Part shown: positions 17,647 through 27,082 of the stretch, piece after piece
How positions within the stretch are numbered: position 1 is the first letter of the stretch
How the letters are laid out: each line of letters opens with the position of its first letter
Assembly (NCBI GenBank): GCA_043821115.1
Contig: JBDRDD010000022.1
Location: forward strand, 62,001 to 126,000
Reading direction: 5' to 3'
Length of the DNA stretch: 64,000 bases
From: JBDRDD01 sp043821115
GTDB taxonomy: Bacteria; CAYTYR01; UBA6262; DAOVJB01
Program-made: the position numbers and the translations under genes
Notes under the pieces: model-generated
What the model was told of the DNA's origin: nothing
What the model saw: only the letters and a program-made list of their open reading frames with translations
Databases searched by the model: none

Positions 17647-18222
17647 CTAACCTTGAAGCTTCTTCATAATCCAGGCCATGTTCTTTCCAAGATCATCCAT
17701 TGTCCTGAGGCCCTCTTCATCAGCCGAAACATCGCCTTTTGCACCCCCGAAGCCCATGTTCCAGTAGCTAGATCCCGGTACTATCATCTCGTTTATGAAG
17801 AAGAAATGGTTTATAGAATCAAACACATGAACTGCTCCGGCACGCCTCACCGCAACCACAGCAGCGCCCACCTTGCGCTTCAGTATATTATCGTTAGCCC
17901 GGCAGACATACCCTGCCCTGTCAATGAGCGCTTTCATCTCGCTTGTCAGGTCCGCGAAATATGTCGGCGAGGCAAGTATTATGCCGTCAGCCTCAATCAT
18001 CTTCTTTATGCATTCATTGGCAATATCGTCATCCACGGCACATTTCTTGTCCTTGTTTTTCTTGCACTTCATGCATGCTAAGCATCCATGGATGGATTTT
18101 CCAGAGAACTCGAAAAGCTCGCAGGAAATACCTTCTTTCTCAAGAGCGCTAAATACACGCTTAATAAGAAGTGTTGTGTTGCCGTCTTTTCTTGGACTAC
18201 CGTTAAAAGCAATTACCTTCAT
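17647..18222 (-). CDS. Flavodoxin-like NAD(P)H-dependent FMN reductase / iron-sulfur flavoprotein
   Basis: A 191-residue flavodoxin-fold protein. [14 protein letters not shown] is the FMN-phosphate loop, [18 protein letters not shown] is the second flavin loop, and [17 protein letters not shown] holds four cysteines of the kind that carry a 4Fe-4S cluster in archaeal-type iron-sulfur flavoproteins, so an electron-transfer role is likely. A TTG at 18231 is in frame, but it is only two bases from the SD AGGGAG, so I take the ATG at 18222. It follows waaA by 16 bases and precedes the GT9 fusion by 15. Its link with LPS synthesis is unclear. Confidence 0.82.
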   Translation of the reverse strand: MKVIAFNGSPRKDGNTTLLIKRVFSALEKEGISCELFEFSGKSIHGCLACMKCKKNKDKKCAVDDDIANECIKKMIEADGIILASPTYFADLTSEMKALIDRAGYVCRANDNILKRKVGAAVVAVRRAGAVHVFDSINHFFFINEMIVPGSSYWNMGFGGAKGDVSADEEGLRTMDDLGKNMAWIMKKLQG

Positions 18223-18238
18223 ACCTGACAAAACTCCC

Positions 18239-19507
18239 TTATCTGATAAGAGAATGAATTAAATCCATGTTTTTCTTCGTGGCTCCCCGCATGGAAATAA
18301 CAGCTTTTCTCAATTCATCCCCTGTTCTTTTTCTTAACCCCTCATCTGAGAGAAAATACATCAACTTCTCACAGAGCTGTGCCGCATCACTCACTTCCTC
18401 TGCGCCTTTTTTCTTAAGAAGCCTTGCCGTCTCAAAAAAGCTTTCCATTGAAGGACCGAACAATACAGGCTTCCCCAGACCCGCGGGTTCCATGATATTC
18501 TGCCCGCCCTTGGGAACAAGACTTCCGCCGACAAAAGCAACACTTGAAAGAGCGTAGGCTTTTACAAGATCCCCCATTGTATCAAGAAGTATAACATTAG
18601 CGGTGGAATCAGTCCCTATACGGGTTTTTTTTACAAAGGAAAGACCATTTTGTAAAAGCACTTGCTCTACTTCACTCACCCTCTTAAGGTGCCTGGGAGC
18701 AAGAATCATTTTGAGATGAGGAAATTTTTTCAGGACCTTCTTATATGCCTCAACTATTATCTCCTCTTCACCCTCGCGTGTACTTCCGGCCACAAAAACA
18801 ATATCTGAGGGTTTTAGACCGAAATCTTCGGCTTTCCCATCATTCCCAGAGGTCTGGGCCTGTTGGTCATACTTGATATTGCCGGAGATGCTAACTTTGC
18901 TTTCAGCTGCACCAATCGATATTATACGTGCTTTATCCTGCTCCTCACGCATGGAAAAGGAATCAATATAACCCAAGACCTCTTTTATTAACGGCCTCGA
19001 AAGACTATAATGAGCAAGGCTCTTTTCGGAAATCCTTCCGTTGACTATTATTACCTTAGCACCCTGTTTTTTTGCCTCTTTTACAAGATTGGGCCAGAGT
19101 TCTGTCTCAACAAGGACAAGAAGAACAGGCTTAAATATTCTAAGGACTCTTCTTACACAAAACAGGAAATCAAGAGGAGCGAAAATCCTGACATCCGCAA
19201 GCCCCATCTCCCCGGCTACCTTGAAACCCTCTGGGGTGACAACGGAAAGAACAATTCCGTACTGAGGAAAATCCTCCCTTAACTGATCAATCAAGCCCTT
19301 TATTGCTTTTACTTCCCCTACGGAAGCCGCCCGTATAAGAATATGCCTGTTGTTGGAATTCTTGTACGGGATCTTGCCCGAAGGCAGGAACCCGAACCTC
19401 TCCCCTACACCCTGCCTCCACCTCCTTGAGAAAATCATCCTGAGCGCGAAAAAAGGCCAGCTGATAAGAAGAAAAAGTATAAGAACAAGGTTATACAAAG
19501 AATACAT
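18239..19507 (-). CDS. waaA: 3-deoxy-D-manno-octulosonic acid (Kdo) transferase
   Basis: WaaA (KdtA) transfers one or more Kdo residues from CMP-Kdo to lipid IVA on the inner membrane. The 422-residue protein has an N-terminal anchor (about 5-23), then [10 protein letters not shown] (59-68) with the catalytic-base glutamate, VETELWPN near 130, NGRISEKS, and in the donor domain [24 protein letters not shown] and [16 protein letters not shown], all family hallmarks. Length is normal. AGAAGG precedes the ATG by about seven bases. The number of Kdo units added cannot be predicted. Confidence 0.95.
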   Translation of the reverse strand: MYSLYNLVLILFLLISWPFFALRMIFSRRWRQGVGERFGFLPSGKIPYKNSNNRHILIRAASVGEVKAIKGLIDQLREDFPQYGIVLSVVTPEGFKVAGEMGLADVRIFAPLDFLFCVRRVLRIFKPVLLVLVETELWPNLVKEAKKQGAKVIIVNGRISEKSLAHYSLSRPLIKEVLGYIDSFSMREEQDKARIISIGAAESKVSISGNIKYDQQAQTSGNDGKAEDFGLKPSDIVFVAGSTREGEEEIIVEAYKKVLKKFPHLKMILAPRHLKRVSEVEQVLLQNGLSFVKKTRIGTDSTANVILLDTMGDLVKAYALSSVAFVGGSLVPKGGQNIMEPAGLGKPVLFGPSMESFFETARLLKKKGAEEVSDAAQLCEKLMYFLSDEGLRKRTGDELRKAVISMRGATKKNMDLIHSLIR

Positions 19508-19527
19508 CTGGATACCTTCTAAGAATT

Positions 19528-20166
19528 CTATTCACAGAGCCCATCAGCTTTGGCATTCATTTCTGTTAAGATCTTCTCAAGCTCCCCGGCCTTTATGAGA
19601 GTATCATCACCGGGTGATACATAGAATGGATCACCGTGCATTACCACGATATAATTAAAGGGATACGGAATTAAAAACTCATCCCAGTTCTTTATCACCT
19701 TCTTACGCCTGGCACCGAATGTCAGGGGGATTATGGGACGTCCCGTCTTCTGGGCCGCATAAATCACACCGGGCTGTACTTTCTGAAAAGGCCCGCGCGG
19801 ACCGTCAGGTGTAAAAGCACCGGGGTATCCAGCTTCTATCTGTTTTTTCATCCTGATAAGAGCCCTCATCCCGCCATGGCTTGATGAGCCCCTCACCCAC
19901 CTGAATCCAAAAAGCCTGGTTATCTGGGCAATATACTCCCCGTCCTTACTCTCGCTTATCAGTATACATATATCCTGCCCCCTGTGAGAGTACACCAGGA
20001 AGAGCTGTCTTCCGTGCCAGAAGCAATAGATGAAATTTTCACCTTTCTCTTTTAGATTGAGAAAGCCCGGACTGTCTATCCTTTTTATTATGGATGTTTT
20101 GCCTACAAACCATATGAACAACCAGCCCAGCCAGGAGACTAACCTGGTCTTTATATCAAGTGCCAC
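19528..20166 (-). CDS. DUF374 lysophospholipid/lipid A acyltransferase-like protein
   Basis: A 212-residue protein of the DUF374 family, related to the PlsC/LpxL acyltransferase superfamily. FWHGRQ (H51) is the probable catalytic histidine motif, RGSSSHGG (92-99) and TPDGPRGP (119-126) are the conserved substrate and active-site segments. One N-terminal hydrophobic stretch (about 9-21) would place it on the inner membrane. The start is GTG at 20166 with GGGGGAAG five bases upstream. Members of this family commonly sit between msbA and waaA as here, suggesting a role in acylating lipid A or its precursor; that role is inference. Confidence 0.84.
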   Translation of the reverse strand: MALDIKTRLVSWLGWLFIWFVGKTSIIKRIDSPGFLNLKEKGENFIYCFWHGRQLFLVYSHRGQDICILISESKDGEYIAQITRLFGFRWVRGSSSHGGMRALIRMKKQIEAGYPGAFTPDGPRGPFQKVQPGVIYAAQKTGRPIIPLTFGARRKKVIKNWDEFLIPYPFNYIVVMHGDPFYVSPGDDTLIKAGELEKILTEMNAKADGLCE

Positions 20167-20181
20167 TGATACTTCCCCCTT

Positions 20182-21903
20182 CTATTCCCTGAACTGCATG
20201 TCATGCAAACGCTTGTACAGGCCGCCTTTTGCGAGAAGCTCCTTGTGCACACCAGACTCAACTATCCTTCCGCCCTCAAGCACCACGATCTTATCAGCCT
20301 TTCGGATGGTTGATAGCCTGTGAGCGATAACAAAGGTGGTGCGATTGCGCATAAGGTTATCAATCGCTTCCTGCACCAGCGCCTCTGACTCTGTGTCAAG
20401 CGCGGAAGTAGCCTCATCAAGGATTAAAATAGACGGATTCTTAAGTATAGCCCGTGCTATGGCTATTCTCTGACGCTCTCCTCCCGAAAGACGTACGCCT
20501 CTCTCTCCTATAACCGTGTCATACTGCTTGGGAAAGCGCATTATGAAATTGTGAGCATTGGCAGCCTTGGCCGCTTTAATTATATCTTTGCTTTTAGCAT
20601 CTGACTTCCCGTATGATATGTTGTTGCCTAAAGTGTCATTAAAAAGAATCGTCTCCTGTGTTACAATACCTATCTGTCTCCTGAGGGAGTTAAATGTGAA
20701 ACTCTTAAGGTTTTTGCCGTCAATGGTTACAGCACCTGTCAGAGGATCGTAGAACCTGGGCAGAAGGTTAACAAGTGTTGTCTTCCCACCTCCGGATGGC
20801 CCGACAAGTGCTATGATCTGACCTTTTTTAAGCTTGAGATTTATGTCTCTTAAGACAGTTTCACCCGGAAGATATGCAAATGATATGCTCTCATATAAGA
20901 TCTCGTTTTCAAACTTCTCAAGAGTCTTGGCATCAGGATATTCCACAACGGTAGGCTTTTCATCTATTACCTGAAATACCCTCTCGCTTGCCGCAAAGGC
21001 CCTCTGTATATTAACGTTCATCCTGGAAAAATTCTTAATCGGGTTATACGTGGAAAAAGCCGCTCCCATGAAGGAAAAGAAAGCGCCGGCAGTCCATACG
21101 CCGTTGATGACATCCCTGCCTCCGTACCATATAACGAAGGCTATGCCGATTCCACCTATGAACTCCATAACGGGATTTGAAAGTGCCTCGACCCTCATTG
21201 AACGCATTGTAATGTCGAAATAAGTCCTGTTTTCTTTTTCAAACTTGCCCATCTCATATTTTTCCATGTTGAATGCCTTTACTACCTTGGCCCCTGATAT
21301 GGTCTCCTGCATCATGCTGTACATATCACTCATCTTCTGCTGGCCCTGCCTGCCCACATTGCGCAATTTCTTTCCGAAACGAACAATCGGTATGCTGGCA
21401 ATAGGAAAAACCAGAAGAACTATAACAGCGAATTTCGCATGAAGGTAGAACAAGAGACCAACAAGGGCAAGAGCGGTGAACCCGTCTCGTATGACGTACA
21501 TGGGAACCTTTGTCACGCCGTCTTGTATGGCTATAATATCATTTGTCAGGCGTGACATAATACCGCCGGTTGATTTGTTGGTGTAGAAATCAAGGGAAAG
21601 TTTTTGCAGGTGTTCGTAAAGGTCGTTTCTTATATCCATGACTACCTTCTGCCCTATGTATGACATTAGATATCCCTGGATATAAGAGAATATGCCCTTG
21701 AGCAGGAAAATTACCGGCACAGCTATCACGACAAATCGAAGCATCTCGGGTTGATAGGGCCGGATGAATATCTTGTCTATGACATCCTTTAAGATATACA
21801 TTACAAGGCCGGTCAGCCCTCCGACAAAAATCATACATACCATCGCTTCAAAAAATCTCGTCGAATACGGCTTTACATATTGAATCAGACGTTTATAAAC
21901 CAC
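20182..21903 (-). CDS. msbA: Lipid A export ABC transporter, fused permease/ATPase
   Basis: MsbA flips lipid A-core across the inner membrane as a homodimer. The transmembrane domain (six helices, about 20-310) precedes the nucleotide-binding domain with Walker A GPSGGGKTT (368-376), signature LSGGERQ, Walker B ILILDEAT and an H-loop in VIAHRLSTI. A frame from TTG at 21915 is possible, but its codons overlap the SD itself; GGAGG lies five bases before a GTG at 21903, giving 573 residues, which I take as the start. General lipid or drug exporters are similar, but the lpxB-msbA-DUF374-waaA order supports MsbA. Confidence 0.92.
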   Translation of the reverse strand: MVYKRLIQYVKPYSTRFFEAMVCMIFVGGLTGLVMYILKDVIDKIFIRPYQPEMLRFVVIAVPVIFLLKGIFSYIQGYLMSYIGQKVVMDIRNDLYEHLQKLSLDFYTNKSTGGIMSRLTNDIIAIQDGVTKVPMYVIRDGFTALALVGLLFYLHAKFAVIVLLVFPIASIPIVRFGKKLRNVGRQGQQKMSDMYSMMQETISGAKVVKAFNMEKYEMGKFEKENRTYFDITMRSMRVEALSNPVMEFIGGIGIAFVIWYGGRDVINGVWTAGAFFSFMGAAFSTYNPIKNFSRMNVNIQRAFAASERVFQVIDEKPTVVEYPDAKTLEKFENEILYESISFAYLPGETVLRDINLKLKKGQIIALVGPSGGGKTTLVNLLPRFYDPLTGAVTIDGKNLKSFTFNSLRRQIGIVTQETILFNDTLGNNISYGKSDAKSKDIIKAAKAANAHNFIMRFPKQYDTVIGERGVRLSGGERQRIAIARAILKNPSILILDEATSALDTESEALVQEAIDNLMRNRTTFVIAHRLSTIRKADKIVVLEGGRIVESGVHKELLAKGGLYKRLHDMQFRE

Positions 21904-21928
21904 TACTCCCTCCAAACTTATTATTAGT

Positions 21929-23104
21929 CTAGCTCTTGATCATCTCCAAGACAATCTCCGCCGCCCTGCCAGATGCTCCGGTTGAACCGAGTTTTTCCTT
22001 GACCTTTAAGAGCTCCTGATTTATGCTTTTCAATTTCTCGGGATTAAGAAGCCAGTCTATGGCGATTTTGCTAATTCTCTCGGGGGTTGCTTTATGCTGT
22101 ATTAATTCCGGCACTATCTTTTTACCGGCTATTATGTTTGCCATACCTATCCACTTCACACTCACAAGCATTTTTGCAAGAAGGTAAGAAATAGATGATA
22201 TCTTGTAAACTATTATCATCGGAATGCCAAGGCACGCATTCTCAAGCGTAGCCGAACCCGAAGCGACAAGCGCCATTGTCATAACACTTCTGGCTTTGTA
22301 TTGAGAGTCCCTCATAACCTTCAAATTGGGTATTTTCAGCAAATCCTTCTCATGAAGTATAAATCTGTCCACAAAACCCCTGACGTAATCTGTATCGATG
22401 TTATCTGAGATAGGAAGAACGAACTGAGCATCGTGAAACCGCTCTGTTATACTCTTTGTGGCCTTAAGCATGATAGGGAGGAGTTTCTCTATCTCCTGAA
22501 TCCTGCTTCCGGGTAAAATCCCTATGACCGGGTTATGAGGGTCAAATCCCAGCTTGGTCATAGTCTTCTTTTTATCCCCTACCTGCTCCACGACATCGAG
22601 GAAGGGATGCCCTAAAAACGTAACGTCCATCCCTGCCTTGGTATAAATTTTCTCCTCGAAGGGAAATATAACGAGCATCTTATCCACCCAGCGCGCAAGC
22701 TTTTTTATCCTGCCCGACCTGGAGGCCCATACCTGCGGGCTGATGTAATAGACAACGGGTATACGAAGTTTCTTCGCAAGACGAGCCACGTGGATATTAA
22801 ACGCATAAGAATCTATAAGGATAACGACGTCCGGACGATTTTTCTCCATAAACGGCTGTACGACTTTCTTAAAGACAGCCCGAAAAGAGAAATACTTCTT
22901 TATAGCCTCGGAAAATCCTATAAGGGACATACCCACAAGGTTAAAAAGAAAATTGACGCCTGTTCTCTCAATCCTTGGACCGCCAAGAGCATAGATGTCT
23001 AAATCAACCTTGCGCGTCTTGTGGTTGTAAAGAGCCCGAATAAGCGCTTCGCCGTGTTTGTCTGCTGATGGATCCCCGGCAAGCATTAATATTTTTTTAA
23101 CCAT
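21929..23104 (-). CDS. lpxB: Lipid-A-disaccharide synthase
   Basis: LpxB (GT19) condenses UDP-2,3-diacylglucosamine with lipid X to make the beta-1,6 disaccharide. The N-terminal AGDPSADKHGEAL (9-21) replaces the usual aGEaSGD but keeps its pattern. GGPRIERTGV, IDSYAFNIHVAR, YYISPQVWASR, FPFEEKIY, FLGHPFLD, GILPGSRIQEI and ASGSATLENACLGIPMIIVYK are all typical. Length of 391 is standard. AAGGG is six bases before the ATG. It is 11 bases downstream of the Gfo/Idh gene and 26 before msbA. Confidence 0.95.
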   Translation of the reverse strand: MVKKILMLAGDPSADKHGEALIRALYNHKTRKVDLDIYALGGPRIERTGVNFLFNLVGMSLIGFSEAIKKYFSFRAVFKKVVQPFMEKNRPDVVILIDSYAFNIHVARLAKKLRIPVVYYISPQVWASRSGRIKKLARWVDKMLVIFPFEEKIYTKAGMDVTFLGHPFLDVVEQVGDKKKTMTKLGFDPHNPVIGILPGSRIQEIEKLLPIMLKATKSITERFHDAQFVLPISDNIDTDYVRGFVDRFILHEKDLLKIPNLKVMRDSQYKARSVMTMALVASGSATLENACLGIPMIIVYKISSISYLLAKMLVSVKWIGMANIIAGKKIVPELIQHKATPERISKIAIDWLLNPEKLKSINQELLKVKEKLGSTGASGRAAEIVLEMIKS

Positions 23105-23114
23105 AAAAAACCCT

Positions 23115-24080
23115 TTATCTCTTATTCTCTCTCTGTATGGTTTTTAGTATCTCCAGACACACTTCCAAAGCATCCCTGCCACGCTCACCTGAGACAATAG
23201 GAGTTCTTTGCTGCCTCACGCAGTCTATAAAATGTTTTATCTCCTCACCTAGCGCATTTATTTTTGTAAGGCGCGGATGCTGTATCCTTATATCCTTGAA
23301 AGAATTAATGACTTCCTTTTTCTTGCTGTATATCTTTACCGACGGTTTGGCATAGTCAAGCGATATATAATTGTTCTCCTGGAATATACGTATTTTTCTA
23401 AACTTCTCTATGGATATCCTGCTTGCTGAGACATTAGCTACGCAACCGTTGGCAAATTTAAGACGTGCGTTCGCTATATCCTCTGACGGGCTTAAAACCC
23501 GGGCACCTATGGCATCTATGGTCTCAAGCGGGGAATTGACAAGGTAAAGTATGATCTCTATGTCATGAATCATCAAATCCAGTACTACACTCACATCAGA
23601 GGTCCTCGGGGAATAAGGACCCAGACGGTTGGCTTCTATGAAGCGCGGGTTCTCTATGTATTTCTGGGCTTCTGTAACCGCGGGATTGAAGCGCTCTATA
23701 TGGCCTACCTGAAGGATGAGTTTCCTGCTGCGGGCAATGTCAAGCAATCCTTTGGCTTGTTCCAGGGAAGGGGTAATCGGTTTTTCTACGAGGCAATGGA
23801 TACCTTTTTTTAGAAAAAAACTGCCAATAGAAAAATGAAGTGCCGTTGGAACAGCGATATTTACCGCATCTACTTTGCCATCCATATCCCTGTAATTATT
23901 GTACGCTTCTGTCTTGCACTGCTTGGCTATTTTCTTAGCCCTTTTAATATCCTCATCAACTACCCCTACTAATTTTATCCCAGGCATCTCGGAGTAAAGA
24001 CGTGCGTGGTGCTGTCCAAGCTGCCCCACACCAACGACCGCCACCCTTATTTCATTGTTTGAGTCTTGTTTGTTAGCCAT
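23115..24080 (-). CDS. Gfo/Idh/MocA-family oxidoreductase in lipid A operon
   Basis: A 321-residue NAD(P)-dependent sugar dehydrogenase-type protein. The Rossmann loop is GVGQLGQHHARLY (17-29), the conserved EKP with catalytic lysine is at 99-101 (VEKPIT), and HIERFNP and LMIHDIEIIL lie in the substrate domain. The family oxidises or reduces sugar carbons. In lipid A operons relatives have been linked to UDP-GlcNAc 3-dehydrogenation (GnnA), which with an aminotransferase (GnnB) gives amide-linked lipid A. No GnnB neighbour is present, so function here is only a suggestion. It lies two bases after lpxI. Confidence 0.8.
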   Translation of the reverse strand: MANKQDSNNEIRVAVVGVGQLGQHHARLYSEMPGIKLVGVVDEDIKRAKKIAKQCKTEAYNNYRDMDGKVDAVNIAVPTALHFSIGSFFLKKGIHCLVEKPITPSLEQAKGLLDIARSRKLILQVGHIERFNPAVTEAQKYIENPRFIEANRLGPYSPRTSDVSVVLDLMIHDIEIILYLVNSPLETIDAIGARVLSPSEDIANARLKFANGCVANVSASRISIEKFRKIRIFQENNYISLDYAKPSVKIYSKKKEVINSFKDIRIQHPRLTKINALGEEIKHFIDCVRQQRTPIVSGERGRDALEVCLEILKTIQRENKR

Positions 24081-24082
24081 TC

Positions 24083-24928
24083 TTAAAAATCCTCAAGAAT
24101 AGTATCGTCCACTGCGACCAGACATACTTTAGATTTCTTCGCTTCTTTAACAACAAGTTCTTTTTCCAAAAGAAGAGTGGAACCCGCGCTAAATGCCAAT
24201 ACGCTTATCCCCGCTTCTCTTAGCACTTTAATAGTTCGCTCACCTACAATAGGGATGTCAAATCTCCTGTCCTGCCTGGGTTTACTTACCTTTACTACCA
24301 CCGCACCCTTCTTGGCGAATTTACCACCTCTTTTTATCGTAACATCCGTTCCTTCCATAGCTTCTACCGCAAGAACTGCTCTGTCCTTCACCACCACTGT
24401 TTGCCCTATATCAAGTCCTGCGACGTTTTTCGCTATCTCATACCCGAAGCGAATATCCTTCCACTGGTCCTTTGTTGGTTTCAGAGAAGTGAGGATTCCT
24501 TTTGCGGGAAGAAACGAAGAGAGAAATCTTGTTGAATCCATCAGCTTTATACCATGCTTTCCGAGCTCATCAGCCACACCCTTGAGTATACTGTCAGCTC
24601 GTTTATCCTTGAGCCTGGACAGAAGAGCTACCGCGCTTGAGTCCAGCTTCAGCACGTCAAAAAGGCGAAAATGCTTTACCTGTCCCGCCATGACAGCCTC
24701 TCTTATATTCTCACTCTTGAATATATCTATGAGTTTTTTAAGCTGCCCCAGGTGCAGCCAATATATCCCGTCAACCTCGTTCTCCAGCTCGGGTTTTGTC
24801 TCTTCCTTTATCGCGGCTGCAATTATGCTGTGCCCCTCTTTGCGTGCAAAGCGTGCAAAAAATAAGGGGAATTCACCATTCCCCGCAATCAGCCCTATCT
24901 TCTTCTTTTCTAATATTTTGTCATCCAT
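24083..24928 (-). CDS. lpxI: UDP-2,3-diacylglucosamine diphosphatase, LpxI type
   Basis: LpxI hydrolyses UDP-2,3-diacylglucosamine to lipid X, replacing LpxH in many non-gammaproteobacteria. The 281-residue protein shows the former DUF1009 pattern: IGLIAGNGEFPLFFARFA near the start, AGQVKHFRLF, GVADELGKHGI, GLDIGQTVVVKDRAVLAVEAMEGTD, and a C-terminal RFDIPIVGERTIKVLREAGISVLA with FSAGSTLLLE. AGAGG is seven bases from the ATG. It sits between lpxA and the Gfo/Idh gene, the standard order in several phyla. Confidence 0.93.
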   Translation of the reverse strand: MDDKILEKKKIGLIAGNGEFPLFFARFARKEGHSIIAAAIKEETKPELENEVDGIYWLHLGQLKKLIDIFKSENIREAVMAGQVKHFRLFDVLKLDSSAVALLSRLKDKRADSILKGVADELGKHGIKLMDSTRFLSSFLPAKGILTSLKPTKDQWKDIRFGYEIAKNVAGLDIGQTVVVKDRAVLAVEAMEGTDVTIKRGGKFAKKGAVVVKVSKPRQDRRFDIPIVGERTIKVLREAGISVLAFSAGSTLLLEKELVVKEAKKSKVCLVAVDDTILEDF

Positions 24929-24946
24929 GGCGAGACCTCTTTTGTG

Positions 24947-25720
24947 CTATTCTCTGCAGACTCCCCTCTCAGACTTTCTGATAAACTCAACAAAATGCAT
25001 AACCTCCTCAGATAGCCCACCTTGTTTTTCTATATTCTCTAGAGCCTGCTTGGTGGTAACTTTTGACCTGAACATCATCTTGTACGCCATCTTCAACTGC
25101 TTCTTCACATCCTCCGGCACATCATTGCGCTCAAGCCCTATGGTGTTCAATCCCGCCATCTTCATCGGTGAGCCGGCGGCTTTGCAGTAAGGAGGAACAT
25201 CCTTCACTACCCGGGACGCACCCCCGACTATGGAAAGCCTGCCTATGCGTACGAATTGATGTATTGGGGTAATCCCTCCGATAATAACTTTATCCTCTAG
25301 CTCCACATGTCCCGCCAGTGTTGCGACATTTGCAAGAACAGTTGAGTTTCCTATGGTACAATCGTGTGCTATGTGGGCATATGCCATAATCAAATTACCG
25401 TTTCCTATGGTTGTCTGACCTTTGGAAACCGTTCCCCTGTTAATAGTCGCATATTCCCTGATGGTGTTGTCATTTCCGATAACAAGCTTTGTGGGTTCAC
25501 CGCGGTACTTCAGGTCCTGCGGGGCGGTCCCAAGTATAGCCCCGGCGAAAACCCTGCAGTTCTCACCTATGGAGGTAATGCCCTCAACGATCACGTGCGG
25601 GCCCAATACGCTACCCTTACCTATCGTGACATCCTTGCCTATCACACATCCCGGACCTATAACAACATCTTCAGCTATTTGCGCATCAGGGTGCACGACT
25701 GAGCTTTCATGAGCTTTCAC
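24947..25720 (-). CDS. lpxA: Acyl-ACP--UDP-N-acetylglucosamine O-acyltransferase
   Basis: LpxA performs the first step of lipid A synthesis, adding a 3-hydroxyacyl chain to UDP-GlcNAc. The 257-residue protein has the left-handed beta-helix hexapeptide repeats through about residue 185 and a helical C-terminus. Diagnostic segments are VIGPGCVIGKDV, GTAPQDLKY, REYATINRGT, AYAHIAHDC (catalytic histidine) and GLNTIGLERN. The start is GTG at 25720 with GGGGG four bases upstream; the nearby ATG is out of frame. Chain length and ester or amide preference cannot be read directly. Confidence 0.95.
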   Translation of the reverse strand: MKAHESSVVHPDAQIAEDVVIGPGCVIGKDVTIGKGSVLGPHVIVEGITSIGENCRVFAGAILGTAPQDLKYRGEPTKLVIGNDNTIREYATINRGTVSKGQTTIGNGNLIMAYAHIAHDCTIGNSTVLANVATLAGHVELEDKVIIGGITPIHQFVRIGRLSIVGGASRVVKDVPPYCKAAGSPMKMAGLNTIGLERNDVPEDVKKQLKMAYKMMFRSKVTTKQALENIEKQGGLSEEVMHFVEFIRKSERGVCRE

Positions 25721-25728
25721 TATACCCC

Positions 25729-27051
25729 CTATCTATCTACAAGGGAAAACGTAAACTCTGCTTCAGCTACAAGCGTATCGTCTACAAATGCTCTTCCTTG
25801 AACTTTTCCTGTTTTACTCTTGGCTCTCACCAGTTCGACTTCCAACTTTAACTGGTCTCCAGGCACTACCGGTTTTCTGAATTTTGCATTCTCGATCAAC
25901 ATAAAATATGCAAGTTTATTGGACAATTCCGGTTTCTGCAATACCAGAAAACACGATGTCTGCGCCATTGCTTCTATTATTAGCACGCCGGGCATTATGG
26001 GATGCCCCGGAAAATGCCCGTTGAACATATCCTCATTGATAGTCAGATTCTTTATCCCTACAGCCTTCTTCTCTTTTTCTACTATTATTATTTTGTCAAC
26101 GAAAAGAAACGGGAACCTGTGAGGCAGAACCTTTTGAATAGTATCTATATCAAGAACATTATCCTTGCTGACATTGCTTATATCCGAGGGTTTTTTTCTG
26201 CCGCCCCCAAAATTCTGTTTTTCACTCATAACCTCTTTTATTTTCCTGGCAAGCTTTATATTGGAAGGATGCCCGCACTTAATGGCAATAATGTGTGCTT
26301 TGAGCGGTCTCCCGAGAAGATAAAGATCTCCCATCAGATCAAGAATTTTGTGACGGACGAATTCATCAGGAAAACGCAAGTTAGTATTGTGTATACCTTC
26401 TTCCCCAATCACCACGGCATTGTCTAGATTTCCGCCTTTCGCAAGCCCTCGCTTCTTAAGCGTCTCGATCTCATAATCAAAACAATACGTCCTTGCCGGA
26501 GCTATTTCCTTTTCGAAAGTAGCCGGGTCCATGACAAAAGAGTTGTACTGTGTCTTTAGCACCGGATGATCGTAGTCTATCGTACAGCTTATCTTAAATT
26601 TCGTGTCAGGAAGCACTATCAACTGGGCACCGTTCTCAAAAAGCTCTATAGTCTCCTCTGGAATGATATAGTTCTTCGGCGCGTCCTGTTCAACTATGCC
26701 TGTTTTCTTGAGCTTCTCAACCACAGGCAGGGCACTTCCGTCAAAGACTGGAGGCTCATTAGCATCCATCTCAACTATTATATTATCAATCCCCAGCCCG
26801 CAAAGCGCTGAAAGGATATGCTCCGTAGTGTGTATCTTGGCATCACCCTGGTTTATCGTAGTCCCGCGTTCCACTCCGCTGACATGGTCAATGTTAGCCT
26901 CTATCTCAGGGGAACCCGGCAGATCAACACGCACGAACTTCACGCCGGTATTTATATCAGCCGGCTTAAATGTCATAGATGTCTTGCTACCAGTGTGAAC
27001 ACCGACACCTGTATATGTTACAGGTTTTGCGATTGTACGCTGATATTCCAT
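25729..27051 (-). CDS. lpxC-fabZ: Bifunctional LpxC deacetylase / FabZ dehydratase
   Basis: A 440-residue fusion. Residues 1-275 are LpxC, the zinc deacetylase that commits UDP-3-O-acyl-GlcNAc to lipid A: zinc ligands H78 (HTTEHIL), H234 and D238 (RHKILDLMGD), and H261 (KCGHPSN). Residues about 300-440 are FabZ, the 3-hydroxyacyl-ACP dehydratase of fatty acid synthesis: VLPHRFPFLFVDKI, then GHFPGHPIMPG with the catalytic histidine, and E360 in LIIEAMAQ. The linker is about 25 residues. The two enzymes compete for the same hydroxyacyl-ACP pool, so fusion may coordinate them. The same fusion is known in Bacteroidetes. AAGGAGG precedes the ATG. Confidence 0.95.
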   Translation of the reverse strand: MEYQRTIAKPVTYTGVGVHTGSKTSMTFKPADINTGVKFVRVDLPGSPEIEANIDHVSGVERGTTINQGDAKIHTTEHILSALCGLGIDNIIVEMDANEPPVFDGSALPVVEKLKKTGIVEQDAPKNYIIPEETIELFENGAQLIVLPDTKFKISCTIDYDHPVLKTQYNSFVMDPATFEKEIAPARTYCFDYEIETLKKRGLAKGGNLDNAVVIGEEGIHNTNLRFPDEFVRHKILDLMGDLYLLGRPLKAHIIAIKCGHPSNIKLARKIKEVMSEKQNFGGGRKKPSDISNVSKDNVLDIDTIQKVLPHRFPFLFVDKIIIVEKEKKAVGIKNLTINEDMFNGHFPGHPIMPGVLIIEAMAQTSCFLVLQKPELSNKLAYFMLIENAKFRKPVVPGDQLKLEVELVRAKSKTGKVQGRAFVDDTLVAEAEFTFSLVDR

Positions 27052-27082
27052 TACAACAATTCCTCCTTCGTCAGGTTAGATA

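Noticed and set aside
24177..25190. A 337-codon plus-strand frame opposite lpxI and lpxA
   Set aside because: Low-complexity composition and full overlap with two conserved genes mark it as a shadow.
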